This document shows positions 41,349 to 50,413 of a stretch of DNA of 64,000 nt, in pieces; position 1 is the stretch's first letter; each line of letters begins with the position of its first letter. Below the pieces are notes generated by a model, which saw nothing but the letters and a program-made list of their open reading frames with translations, did not search any database and was not told the DNA's origin. This DNA is from Woeseia oceani (GTDB lineage: Bacteria; Pseudomonadota; Gammaproteobacteria; Steroidobacterales; Woeseiaceae), in assembly GCF_001677435.1 (NCBI RefSeq), contig NZ_CP016268.1, positions 3,337,001 to 3,401,000 of the forward strand, read 5' to 3'. The translations under genes and the position numbers were made by a program.

Positions 41349-43385
41349 ATGATGCACTTTCGCTACTTGTCTTGCCGCTCTGTCACCGCAGCACTCATTG
41401 CCCTGCTCTTCGTCAGTACCGCTGGCGCACAGACCGGGCGGGTCCTGACTATCGACGACATCCTGGCCCTCACGCACGTCTCGGACCCGGTTATCAGCCC
41501 CGATGGTGCCTGGGTGGCTTATGTCGTCGAGCAGGTCGACGGTGAGAAAGACGAGAAAGTCACCAGCCTCCGCATGGTTTCAGCCGACGGCTCGGAAACC
41601 GTGCAACTCACCTCAACTGATCGATCGGTATCGAAGCCCGCCTGGAGTCCGGACGGGCGCTACATTTCTTATCTCGCCGGGAAAGCGGGCGATGAGGACG
41701 CGAAACCACAGGTCTGGACCCTGGACCGGCGTGGCGGTGAGCCACAGGCCTATACCAATGTCACACAGGGCGTCAGTGACTACGGCTGGGCACCGGACAG
41801 CGAGCGCATGTGGCTGTTGATCAAAGACCAAAGCGCGGCAGAACTGGAAGCTGCACGGGCCAAAGAGGCAGGTGAAGATCCCAAGCCCATGCCCTGGGTG
41901 ATTGATCGCCTGCAGTTCAAACGTGACGGCGTCGATTACCTCGACCGCAGCCGTGTGCACCTGTACGTCATCAACGAACGCAACGGCACACCATTGCAGC
42001 TGACTTTCGGCGATTATGACGACAGCCAGCCGAGCTGGCGGCCGGACGGCAGGGAGATCGCGTTTGTCAGTAACCGCACAGGAGATCCGGACAGCAGCGA
42101 CAACAGTGATATCTGGCTGGTAGCGGCGACCGGTGACCAGCCGCAACGCGACGCCCGACAGCTTACCCGCAACCCAGGTGCGGATTACGCGCCGGCCTGG
42201 AGCAGCGATGGCAGGCAGCTTGCCTACGTTACGGTCATCGAACCCGAATTGATCTGGTACGCCACCAATCACCTCGCGGTCATACCTGCCCGCGGCGGCA
42301 ATCCGCGCGTGCTGACGGCGGACCTCGACCGCAATGTGAGCGGACCAAGGTTCACCGCAGACGACAAGGGCATCTATTTCGTTGTCGAAGACAGCGCGGA
42401 ACAGCACCTGGCGCTGTATGAGCTCGACAGCAACGCGATCAGCCGGCCGATTCAGGGCCAGCTCAGCGTCGGTCGTTTCGACATCAACCGCGCCGGCGAT
42501 ATTGCCGTGACCGTTACCTCACCGCACATGCCTGACGAGGTGTTCCTGCTGCAAGGCAACGAACAGCGCCGCCTCACGCATTCCAACGAGAGCGTACTGA
42601 ACGCCGTGCGGCTTGCCGAGGTGCAGAACGTTACCTTCCCGAGCAAAGACGGCACCGAGATTGAAGGCTTCATCTTCACCCCACCCGACTACAATGCACG
42701 TCGCCGCTACCCGACCATCCTGCGTATTCACGGCGGTCCGGTATCGCAGTACGACTTTTCCTTCAATGCCGAAGCGCAATTGTTCGCGGCCAATGGTTAC
42801 GTAGTGGTGATTGCCAATCCGCGCGGCTCGAGTGGCTACGGCCAGGACTTCTCGGCCGCGCTGTGGGCCAACTGGGGCAACCCGGATTTTGCAGACGTCC
42901 TGGCGGCCGTCGACTACAGCATTGAGAAAGGCTATTCCGACCCGGACCGGCTGGGTGTTGGCGGCTGGTCGTACGGCGGCATCCTGACCAACTACGTCAT
43001 CACCAAATCAAACCGCTTCAAAGGGGCGATCACCGGCGCCAGTGAAGTTCTCTATGTTGCCAACTACGGTCACGACCACTACCAGCACGAATGGGAAAAG
43101 GAACTGGGCCTGCCGTGGGAAAACCGTGAGGCCTGGGAAGCCATCTCGCCGTTTAACGATGTCGACAAGGTCACCACACCGACACTGATCATGGGCGGCA
43201 AGGAAGACTGGAACGTGCCCATTGCCAACTCCGAGCAGCTTTATCAGGCCTTGAAACGGCGCGGCATAGACACCGAGCTTGTCGTCTACCCGGATGAGTC
43301 ACACGGTATTGCGCGGCCAAGCTTTATCCGCGATCGCTACCAGCGTTACCTCGACTGGTACGACAGCCGGGTACGCGGCAAGTAA
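41349..43385 (+). CDS. Secreted S9-family dipeptidyl aminopeptidase/acylaminoacyl-peptidase (copy 2)
   Basis: A 678-residue exported peptidase: signal peptide (ALIALLFVSTAGAQ), beta-propeller with TolB/WD40-like repeats (SPDGAWVAYV, SPDGRYISYL, RPDGREIAFVSN, SSDGRQLAYV), then a hydrolase domain. Catalytic triad: S541 (GGWSYGGILTN), D620 (GGKEDWNVP) and H652 (DESHGIARP). AGAGG-type SD at 5 nt precedes the ATG at 41349, which decides the start over an upstream ATG. A GCCAGC/GCTGGC dyad sits in the leader (41305-41323). The stop is adjacent to the stop of the convergent sulfotransferase gene, with no base between. Confidence 0.92.
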   Translation: MMHFRYLSCRSVTAALIALLFVSTAGAQTGRVLTIDDILALTHVSDPVISPDGAWVAYVVEQVDGEKDEKVTSLRMVSADGSETVQLTSTDRSVSKPAWSPDGRYISYLAGKAGDEDAKPQVWTLDRRGGEPQAYTNVTQGVSDYGWAPDSERMWLLIKDQSAAELEAARAKEAGEDPKPMPWVIDRLQFKRDGVDYLDRSRVHLYVINERNGTPLQLTFGDYDDSQPSWRPDGREIAFVSNRTGDPDSSDNSDIWLVAATGDQPQRDARQLTRNPGADYAPAWSSDGRQLAYVTVIEPELIWYATNHLAVIPARGGNPRVLTADLDRNVSGPRFTADDKGIYFVVEDSAEQHLALYELDSNAISRPIQGQLSVGRFDINRAGDIAVTVTSPHMPDEVFLLQGNEQRRLTHSNESVLNAVRLAEVQNVTFPSKDGTEIEGFIFTPPDYNARRRYPTILRIHGGPVSQYDFSFNAEAQLFAANGYVVVIANPRGSSGYGQDFSAALWANWGNPDFADVLAAVDYSIEKGYSDPDRLGVGGWSYGGILTNYVITKSNRFKGAITGASEVLYVANYGHDHYQHEWEKELGLPWENREAWEAISPFNDVDKVTTPTLIMGGKEDWNVPIANSEQLYQALKRRGIDTELVVYPDESHGIARPSFIRDRYQRYLDWYDSRVRGK

Positions 43386-45383
43386 TCAGCGTTCGAAACG
43401 GGCGAGGGTATCCTCGCCCAGCGCGTCGACCAGCGGCTGCAGCTGACTTGCAAAATGCCGCCAGTGCGCGACACCTTTGCGATAAATAGGTTGTCGCACC
43501 TGCTCGCTGCTCGCCGTGCGCACCGGCCGCTGATTTTCAAAAAAGCGCAAACAGGCGTCCTGGTACCCGAGTTCGCAATGTTGCAACAAACGGCGGACGG
43601 CAGCCTCGGTATCAGCGACGACGTCCTCGTAAAGCATGCACAGCACTTTGCCGGCAAGCACCTTATCCCAGTGATCCATCAGCGTGAGGTAAGACTTGTA
43701 GTACGCCGCAATGTGCTCCAGCCGGTAACTCCACAGGTGACCGCCGGCAAAATGCTGCTTGAATGCGCTGAAGCCACAATCAAGCGGATGCCGGCGCGCA
43801 TCGATAATGACGGCGTCCGGCAGAATCTTGTGAATAAGGCCAACCTTGTCGAAATTGGTCGGCAGCTTGTCGATGAAATACGGCTTGTCGCTGCGGTACA
43901 TCGCCGTGGCATCGAGATAGGACTGCCCGTATGCCGCCAGTTCGGCGGCGGAAAAGCACAGCATCGATGATGGGTATTCAACATTGCGCTTGCCGCCGTC
44001 GATCGAAATGCGGCGCACGATATCGGGCAGAGTCGCAAGCTCCATCGTGCCTTCCACCTGCGTATGGCTTGCGAGTATCTGTTCAATCAAAGTTGAGCCG
44101 GACCGTGGCAGGCCAACGATAAAGATGGGCCTGGGCCCGCTCGGCCGCGGTGCGGCCTGCGTGGCGAGGCCCGGCGCATCGTAGGCGCGCATGATCTCGG
44201 CTATCCCCTGACGTTGCTGCTCCGCACTGAAATGAACGCTTTCGCGCATGGCATTTGCCTGCGCATAGCTGTCGAAGGCCTCGGCGTAGCGGGCCCGGTC
44301 TTCGAACGCTTTGCCCAGCGCGAATGCCGCCTGCGTTCGCTGCGCCGTCTTCGCCGACGCGTTCGCCAGCAGCGTTTGCATTGCAGCGATATCGGCACCC
44401 GAGAATTTCACGGTTTTCATGTCGGCCAGACCCCACCAGCCAGCCCCGTTGTTCCCGCTGCTTGCAATGCTGTTGCGATAAGCCGCCACGCTGTCGTCGT
44501 AACGACCGAGAATTTTGAGGATATGGCCCCGCAGCAGTTGCACGTTGCCAACCAGCTCCGGCTCCTGTGCAGCCAGCTCGAGTGCCTTGTCGTAGCTCGC
44601 CAGCGCTTCGTGGTAGTTGCCGCAGTGCCCATGAACCCGACCCAGAATCAGCCAGGAGGCAAGCTTATCAGCATCGATGGCCACGACTTCCTGTGCCGCC
44701 GCCAGTGCCAGGTCGTAACGCCCTGCTTCTTCCTGACTCACCACGTAAGCGGCCCGCAAATTCACATCGGCAGGATAAATGGCTATAGCGCTCTTTAGTA
44801 TTTCGCCAGCCTCTTCGAACGCGCCAACCCGCGTCGCAAGCTGCGCCAATGTATAGGCGGCGCGCGGGTAGCCCGGCTGGGTGTTGAGCAAAGCGCGACA
44901 GCGCTGCTCTGCTTCCGCGAATTTTTGCGCACTCATCAGTTGCTGAACTTCGTGAAATGTTTCCAGCAGCGGATCGCAGTCTTCGGCGCGCGCGAACGAT
45001 GCCCGTGATGCTGGCAGGTTGTCGCGCTCGAACTGCAGGCGACTCAGATAGCACCAGCCATGGTAAAAGTCGGGGTTCAGCTCGACTGCCCGCTGAAAAG
45101 CCGACAGTGCTTCGTCTTTACGATCAGTTCGAACGCAGGCAAAACCGAGATCGCCAAACGCGGCAAAGGACTCCGGATTGCGTTCACAAGCGCCACGAAA
45201 AACGTTTACTGCTTCGTCTGGCTGATCGCTACGCAACAATGCCGAACCAAGCATGCTGGTGCCGACCGGGTCATCCGGCAGCGCCTGCAGCCAGGCACGG
45301 AGCTTGCTGACTGCATCCGCGCTGCGGTCACTGCGGATCAATGCGGACATTTCCTGATAGAACGCTTGCGGGTTGGCACTCAC
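43386..45383 (-). CDS. TPR repeat-sulfotransferase fusion protein
   Basis: A 665-residue protein. About the first 390 residues are tetratricopeptide repeats (MLGSALLRSDQPDEAVNVF, AFGDLGFACVRTDRKDEALSAFQRAV, ILGRYDDSVAAYRNSI). The rest is a sulfotransferase domain: the 5'-phosphosulfate loop is IFIVGLPRSGSTLIEQILASH, and VIDARRHPLDCGFSAFKQHF includes the 3'-phosphate-binding segment. It probably transfers sulfate from PAPS to an unidentified acceptor, perhaps a peptide or glycan, with the TPR part recruiting it. The start is GTG, with AGGTGA at 6 nt. It follows the TonB receptor gene on the same strand after a hairpin terminator. Confidence 0.88.
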   Translation of the reverse strand: MSANPQAFYQEMSALIRSDRSADAVSKLRAWLQALPDDPVGTSMLGSALLRSDQPDEAVNVFRGACERNPESFAAFGDLGFACVRTDRKDEALSAFQRAVELNPDFYHGWCYLSRLQFERDNLPASRASFARAEDCDPLLETFHEVQQLMSAQKFAEAEQRCRALLNTQPGYPRAAYTLAQLATRVGAFEEAGEILKSAIAIYPADVNLRAAYVVSQEEAGRYDLALAAAQEVVAIDADKLASWLILGRVHGHCGNYHEALASYDKALELAAQEPELVGNVQLLRGHILKILGRYDDSVAAYRNSIASSGNNGAGWWGLADMKTVKFSGADIAAMQTLLANASAKTAQRTQAAFALGKAFEDRARYAEAFDSYAQANAMRESVHFSAEQQRQGIAEIMRAYDAPGLATQAAPRPSGPRPIFIVGLPRSGSTLIEQILASHTQVEGTMELATLPDIVRRISIDGGKRNVEYPSSMLCFSAAELAAYGQSYLDATAMYRSDKPYFIDKLPTNFDKVGLIHKILPDAVIIDARRHPLDCGFSAFKQHFAGGHLWSYRLEHIAAYYKSYLTLMDHWDKVLAGKVLCMLYEDVVADTEAAVRRLLQHCELGYQDACLRFFENQRPVRTASSEQVRQPIYRKGVAHWRHFASQLQPLVDALGEDTLARFER

Positions 45384-45407
45384 GTCAAATCACCTGCGGC
45401 CCAATGC

Positions 45408-45435
45408 AAAACGGCGAGCCAGATGGCTCGCCGTT
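45408..45435 (-). terminator. Hairpin terminator after the TonB receptor gene
   Basis: An 11-bp perfect stem, AACGGCGAGCC / GGCTCGCCGTT (45410-45420 and 45425-45435), with a 4-nt loop is followed on the minus strand by TTTTGC. The stem is strong and the T run is short; partial readthrough into the downstream sulfotransferase gene is possible. Confidence 0.75.
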
Positions 45436-45455
45436 CTGTAGTGCAACGCATACGG

Positions 45456-47840
45456 CTAGAACGTGAAATCCAAACGCAGCGAGTAAGCGCGTTCGTCACC
45501 GTAGTAGTAATAGATATCGCCAAGCGACCAGTCACTACGTACGCGGCTCCTCTTGTAAGTGATAATTTCATCGTTCAGCACATTATTGACATAGAAACCG
45601 AGACGAACATTATCATTAACATTCAGGCTGGTAGACAAATTCAACACTTCGTAGGCCGGGGAAATATCCTCGTCCTTGGTGTTGAAATGTGATTTGTACT
45701 CGCCATAGCCTGCGTAATCGAGCCGAACCGAGCCGTCACGATTCCATACGTTCACAGTCTGATCGAGTGCGATGTAGAAATTGTACTCGGGCACCATCGT
45801 CATGCTGTCGCCATCTTCCGCGCCCAAAGTTGGCACATCGGAGGTCATGCGTGAATCCGTGTACGCCGCATTGACCTGTAACTGAAGGCTGTCGGTCAAC
45901 AATGTCGTACTTTCGAATTCAACACCTTCGGATACGGCGGATGCGGCGTTTGCGGTGTAGCTGAAGCCGCAACTTGGCATGTAAACGCTGGCCTGCACGC
46001 CGGTCCAGTCAATGCGGTATACCGCGGCGGAAAACTGGAAACGGCGCTCAAACGCGAGCCCTTTGAAACCGATTTCCATATTCTCGATCTGATCCGACTG
46101 GTAGCGATCCACGTAACCGCCGATATTGGTATCACCGAGACAATCGTTCGGTGCGTTGGGACCATTGTTGCCGCCCGGCCGATAACCTTCGGAGTAGAGG
46201 GCGAAGATCGACATCGAATCGTTTGGCATCCATGACGCGGCAAACTTGTAGCGATTGCCATCCTCACCGTCATTGGTAATGGTTTCCTGCGCATCCGGAC
46301 CAATCCAGATACCGGAGACCTCGGTGTGAATATCGTCTTTCAGGTCATAATTACGAATACCCGCAGTCAACTCGAGGCTATGGCCATTGTTGAACTCGAA
46401 GGTGTAACCGACCTCACCGAAGAATGCGGTTTCCTTGTTGTTGTATTTGATCTGGTTGTAGTTGTAGTTCTTGGTCGGATCGTCGTACAGGTCGAGGCCA
46501 ATCTGGGTCGGATCACCTAGGCCCCAATAGTAGCCCCAGAGATACTCGGCAATAGCCCGACTGCGGTTGTCACTGGCGTGATATTGCCATTGTCCGTTCG
46601 GCGTACTCTTCCAGTCGGTCTCATCGAAGAATGCGCCAACCGTCCATTCGAACGGACCATCGCCGTTGGACATCAACCGCAGCTCGTGAGAATAGCGATC
46701 GTAGCCGTCGTCGTTGATGATCCAGGTTCGGAACATGTCATTCGCATCGTTGCGCGACCAGTTGTCCAGCGAATCATGCTCGTACTTCTGGTAGGCCGCC
46801 GCGTAGACCAGATCGGCACCGTTGAAAATGTTGTCTTTGGCCACCCGCACCGAAAAGACGTTCTTTTCATCATCGGTCCATGGGTCAAGCGTTTCCCAGA
46901 CTGAAAACTTGGCGTTGTCGACAGGTCCGCCCGTGCGGCACGCCGGTCTCTCGTCCGTGGCGTTCGGGCAATCCGGGAATGACAGCGTGACGTCGTAGCC
47001 GTAGGTTGCCGCCGGGTTTTCGGTCAGCTCCGCTTCGTAGTAATAGCCCGGCGTCGAACGGTCTGCATACTCGTAGCCTGAAGTCTGCTCGCGATCGTTG
47101 ATGAACGTCAGGTTGATATTCCAGTCATCGCTGGGTTGAAACATGAGTTGCGCGCGCAGGAAGTGATCTTCGTTACGGCCATCGCTGTTGGTGTAGGTAT
47201 TGCGGATCTTGCCGTCTTTCTGGCCGTAGCTGCCGATGACCCGCGCGGCCACGGTGTCACTGATCGGGAAGTTGACGCCGGCATAGACACGGGTTGCTGT
47301 GCCAGAACGATTGACTTCGTCACCGATGACGGTCGCACCGAAGACTTCGAACTTCTCGAAATCCGGCTTGTTGGTGATGATGCGTACCGTACCGCCGATC
47401 GCGTTCGAGCCAAACAGGGTTCCCTGCGGGCCGCGCAATACTTCGACTCGCTGCACGTCGAACAGGTCGCTGGAGTCATAAGGGATATCGTCGGTCCAGG
47501 CGCTCGTCGTATCCGGTGTTGAGTCGTTACCGCCGGACAGACCGCGCAGAATCAATTGGCCGCGCGGACTCGCAGCGCCGGCTACCGTGCGGTAGATGTC
47601 TTCTTTTTTGAACAGGTTTCGCGCCAGTATTTCCTGTTCGTTAACCGTCGCGATATTCATCGGGACTTCAACCAGCGATTCTTCGCGTTTGCGGGACGTC
47701 ACGATAATTTCGTCGATCGTCAGATCCCCGGCTTCCGAGTTCTGAGCGAACGTGATCGACGCAGGTGCGGTGGCGAGCAAAGCTATCTGGACTGCAGCAC
47801 TGATCGGGTTGCGAACGCGCTGCAATGAAATCTCTTTCAT
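45456..47840 (-). CDS. TonB-dependent outer-membrane receptor
   Basis: A 794-residue receptor with a signal peptide (LLATAPASITFAQ), TonB box-like DEIIVTSRKREESL at about residues 43-56, a plug domain (ILRGLSGGNDSTP, VQRVEVLRGPQGTLFGSNAIGGTVRIIT) and a 22-strand barrel ending in the aromatic LDFTF. Two cysteines in a barrel loop (FPDCPNATDERPACRTGG) and others (NDCLG, MPSCGF) suggest disulfides in extracellular loops. The ligand is unknown; the general class imports siderophores, oligosaccharides or peptides. Its neighbours are a TPR-sulfotransferase and two secreted S9 peptidases, which hints at peptide or modified-substrate use. A GGGG-rich ribosome binding site precedes the ATG. Confidence 0.94.
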   Translation of the reverse strand: MKEISLQRVRNPISAAVQIALLATAPASITFAQNSEAGDLTIDEIIVTSRKREESLVEVPMNIATVNEQEILARNLFKKEDIYRTVAGAASPRGQLILRGLSGGNDSTPDTTSAWTDDIPYDSSDLFDVQRVEVLRGPQGTLFGSNAIGGTVRIITNKPDFEKFEVFGATVIGDEVNRSGTATRVYAGVNFPISDTVAARVIGSYGQKDGKIRNTYTNSDGRNEDHFLRAQLMFQPSDDWNINLTFINDREQTSGYEYADRSTPGYYYEAELTENPAATYGYDVTLSFPDCPNATDERPACRTGGPVDNAKFSVWETLDPWTDDEKNVFSVRVAKDNIFNGADLVYAAAYQKYEHDSLDNWSRNDANDMFRTWIINDDGYDRYSHELRLMSNGDGPFEWTVGAFFDETDWKSTPNGQWQYHASDNRSRAIAEYLWGYYWGLGDPTQIGLDLYDDPTKNYNYNQIKYNNKETAFFGEVGYTFEFNNGHSLELTAGIRNYDLKDDIHTEVSGIWIGPDAQETITNDGEDGNRYKFAASWMPNDSMSIFALYSEGYRPGGNNGPNAPNDCLGDTNIGGYVDRYQSDQIENMEIGFKGLAFERRFQFSAAVYRIDWTGVQASVYMPSCGFSYTANAASAVSEGVEFESTTLLTDSLQLQVNAAYTDSRMTSDVPTLGAEDGDSMTMVPEYNFYIALDQTVNVWNRDGSVRLDYAGYGEYKSHFNTKDEDISPAYEVLNLSTSLNVNDNVRLGFYVNNVLNDEIITYKRSRVRSDWSLGDIYYYYGDERAYSLRLDFTF

Positions 47841-48234
47841 GACCTTCCCCTATGCTTACAAAGTTGACGGACTATCGACCGGATCTTGCAGTCCGGTTGC
47901 AGAATATCTTATGTCGCCGCCGCGACGGCGTCTAATACTATTTGCCAGTAACCAACACAGATATGGAATATCTATATTAGCCCTTGAAAAATAACAAGTT
48001 ATGGAAAACCGTAAACGTGGGTTTTTCACAACAAACGATGAGCGGATGGTGCCGGAACGAACCTCAGGGCATCTGCGGCGGTGCTGCCGCCCACCAGGCT
48101 GAAGCCGGCTGCAGGATGTAGCGCAAGGGCCGGTGACCGGGGCATTATCGGGCCCGCAACGGGCACTGACGTGGAGTTTGGGTCGGGTTAGCGGCCGGGC
48201 AGGTGCCGCCGGCGGCGATACGGTTGCGGCCGGT
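47841..48234. other. Spacer upstream of the TonB receptor; AT-rich control region
   Basis: This 394-bp stretch contains no convincing gene. The part next to the receptor (47900-48040) is markedly AT-rich compared with its surroundings and holds a dyad at 47959-47973 and an ACCGGA/TCCGGT pair at 47878-47897. The part nearer the GGDEF gene is GC-rich with small hairpins (GCCCG/CGGGC at 48152-48164) but no T-tract terminator. The receptor's promoter should be in the AT-rich part, but no clean -35/-10 pair is seen. Confidence 0.5.
47959..47973. promoter_or_regulatory. AT-rich dyad upstream of the TonB receptor
   Basis: AGATAT-GGA-ATATCT is a perfect 6-bp inverted repeat with a 3-bp centre, 119 bp before the receptor start. 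It lies in an AT-rich island in a GC-rich genome, a common setting for operators or promoters. The regulator is unknown. Confidence 0.3.
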
Positions 48235-50160
48235 TCAGCCGGCTTTTTCGAGCAGATTGCTGCGGTGCAATTCGGTTACCCCGCGGCTGCGTTCCTTGGC
48301 CCGGTACATCGCCTGATCGGCGGCCCGCATCAGGCCCGTCAGGGTATTGGCATGCTGCGGATAGAGCGCCATGCCGATGCTCGCCGAGCAATGCAGGCGC
48401 GCATCACCGATGCGGTACGGTTGCTCCAGCGTCTGACTCAGGCTGGCGGCCAGGGTATCGGCCAGTTCGGCAGTCACGTCCGGGACCAGGGCGACGAACT
48501 CATCGCCGCCGGGCCGACCAATGATGTCGCAACTGCGTAGCGTCTTGCGCAGGCGATCCGCAGCGATAGTGAGCAGCAAATCACCGACTTCGTGACCACA
48601 GCGATCGTTGATTTTCTTGAAGTCATTGAGGTCAACGAACAACAACGCGCCGCTGGCGAGGTCGTCACTCAGCGACAACCGTTGCGCTGCATCCCGTTCG
48701 AAACCGCGCCGGTTGAGGACGCCGGTCAGAGGATCGGACCAGGCGATGGATTCCATCTGCAATTCTTTGGCTTTGCGATCCGTAACATCGACAAAAGTCA
48801 CGGCCACGTTGTCGCCAACCGGCTCCGCTATGACCCGCAGCCATTTGCCATCGGTGCGGCATTTGACGCAGGTCTCGAAATCAACCACTTCGCCCTGCGC
48901 CGTATCACTCAGAAACTTGTCGACCGTGGTACGGGCATCGTCGGCAGACATGCCACTGCAGGCCAGCTGAATGATCTCGGATGCCGGGCGGTTCAGCATC
49001 GTGACCGGGTTCACCTGGAGAAAACGCCCGGCAGCCCCGTTGGCGAAGACGCAATGCAATCGCCGGCAGCCCGATTCCGTTGACCAACGCAGTCGCACGA
49101 CTCCGTTCACCGAGTGATCGATGAGAGTGCGCAGCAACTTTTCACTGCTGCGCACGTCCTGCTGAGCTTTCTCGACGTCGCTAACGTCGCGAAACATCAG
49201 CACCTGGCCCGTGCGGCCGCCTTTGCGCCGGTCGTGCAGTGGCGATGTCTGCAGGTGCAAAAAGCGCCCGGTGGAGGTCAGCATTTTCTGCGGCAGACCG
49301 GTCTGCAAGGCGTCATAAACTTCCGGCATTTCCGTACCGAACAGCGAGCGCAATGACACACGGAGCGCATCTGTCTCGCTGACCTTCAACAGCCGCTCGG
49401 CGCCGCGATTCAAGCCGATAACGCGTTGGCGCTCGTCGACCACTACGACCGGGTCGTGCATGTTCTGGAAGACGGTCTCGTACGCCAGCGGCACGAACTC
49501 AACAACCTGAGCCTGAAAGACCAACCAGGCGAATGCAGGCAACAGGATCGCCAGAGCCGCTGGCAGTGTTACGGAGGCGGCAACGCCGACACCGAAATCA
49601 TGGCTGATCAGCGCCGCGAAAACGATGAATACAACGCTGGCCAGCAACAAAACCGTGCTGCGACTGCCCGGAATTACGGCCTTGCTGTGCAACACGAGAG
49701 ACAACAAGGAGGTCGACAACAACAGGTAGCTGTACGGAGCATGCACGTAGAGGAACCATGGACCCCAGCCCTGCAGCGTCGCATTCAGCCCGCCCTGCCA
49801 GAGCCAGCCGTGCCATGGGTTCGACAGTGCAACGACGATCGACAGCAGCGGAATGATCGCGAGCAGCGCAAGTGGCGCCGGTGACAGGGCCCTGCCGATG
49901 TAATGCCGAAAAATGACCAGCGCGACAAATGGCAGCGCAGCCGCCGCGATGAAATGCGCGATGCGGCCCGCGAGCAGCATGGTTTCGTTCAGCGCCAGAA
50001 ACTGCGCGGTGCCCGCCACGATCAAGACTGACAGCAAACAGAAGGAAACACTGACCCGCCGATGACCGACATCGCCCAATTGCCAGAGACGCGCACCCAG
50101 CAGCAAATAGCCGCTTGCACTCGTCAGAAACAGGGCTGTCAGAATAACGTCGGGATTCAT
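48235..50160 (-). CDS. Seven-transmembrane sensor diguanylate cyclase (7TM-PAS-PAS-GGDEF)
   Basis: A 641-residue membrane protein with about seven N-terminal helices (residues 5-215, the histidine-kinase-type 7TM sensor arrangement), two PAS domains (about 225-340, AYETVFQNMHDPVVVVDERQRVIGLNRGAERLL, and 345-470) and a GGDEF domain (about 475-640). The catalytic motif is intact, RPGGDEFVAL, and the I-site RSCD lies five residues before it, so product feedback is expected. It should make cyclic di-GMP in response to a membrane-localised signal. No EAL domain is fused. Transcribed leftward, divergent from the 50414 gene. Confidence 0.93.
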   Translation of the reverse strand: MNPDVILTALFLTSASGYLLLGARLWQLGDVGHRRVSVSFCLLSVLIVAGTAQFLALNETMLLAGRIAHFIAAAALPFVALVIFRHYIGRALSPAPLALLAIIPLLSIVVALSNPWHGWLWQGGLNATLQGWGPWFLYVHAPYSYLLLSTSLLSLVLHSKAVIPGSRSTVLLLASVVFIVFAALISHDFGVGVAASVTLPAALAILLPAFAWLVFQAQVVEFVPLAYETVFQNMHDPVVVVDERQRVIGLNRGAERLLKVSETDALRVSLRSLFGTEMPEVYDALQTGLPQKMLTSTGRFLHLQTSPLHDRRKGGRTGQVLMFRDVSDVEKAQQDVRSSEKLLRTLIDHSVNGVVRLRWSTESGCRRLHCVFANGAAGRFLQVNPVTMLNRPASEIIQLACSGMSADDARTTVDKFLSDTAQGEVVDFETCVKCRTDGKWLRVIAEPVGDNVAVTFVDVTDRKAKELQMESIAWSDPLTGVLNRRGFERDAAQRLSLSDDLASGALLFVDLNDFKKINDRCGHEVGDLLLTIAADRLRKTLRSCDIIGRPGGDEFVALVPDVTAELADTLAASLSQTLEQPYRIGDARLHCSASIGMALYPQHANTLTGLMRAADQAMYRAKERSRGVTELHRSNLLEKAG

Positions 50161-50349
50161 GCCGCAATAGCCGCGGAAACAGGTTATTCAGAGGCTACGC
50201 AAGAAGTACCGAGCGTTCGCGGACCTGGCGCACAAATTGGTCAACCAATGCCGCCCAAGCTTATTTTAGCGAACGAACAATTATTGACCCATTGCGGACT
50301 TTTTGCCCTTTGCCCTAATGAAATCAGTGGCTTGATATGGAAAAGTTCG

Positions 50350-50379
50350 CTGACAACGCCCTCCCCGCCGCCGTATACT
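50350..50379 (+). promoter_or_regulatory. Sigma-70-type promoter of the 161-aa gene
   Basis: CTGACA (50350-50355) and TATACT (50374-50379), each 5 of 6 to consensus, are separated by 18 bp, 35 bp before the ATG. A start point near 50386 gives a short leader with the AAGGAG ribosome binding site. Confidence 0.7.
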
Positions 50380-50413
50380 GGCGCGAAAGTCGACACCCGG
50401 TAAGGAGCCGACC

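Noticed and set aside
48133-48540. 135-codon plus-strand frame opposite the end of the GGDEF gene
   Set aside because: It is antisense to a well-defined GGDEF domain; composition and motifs give no support.
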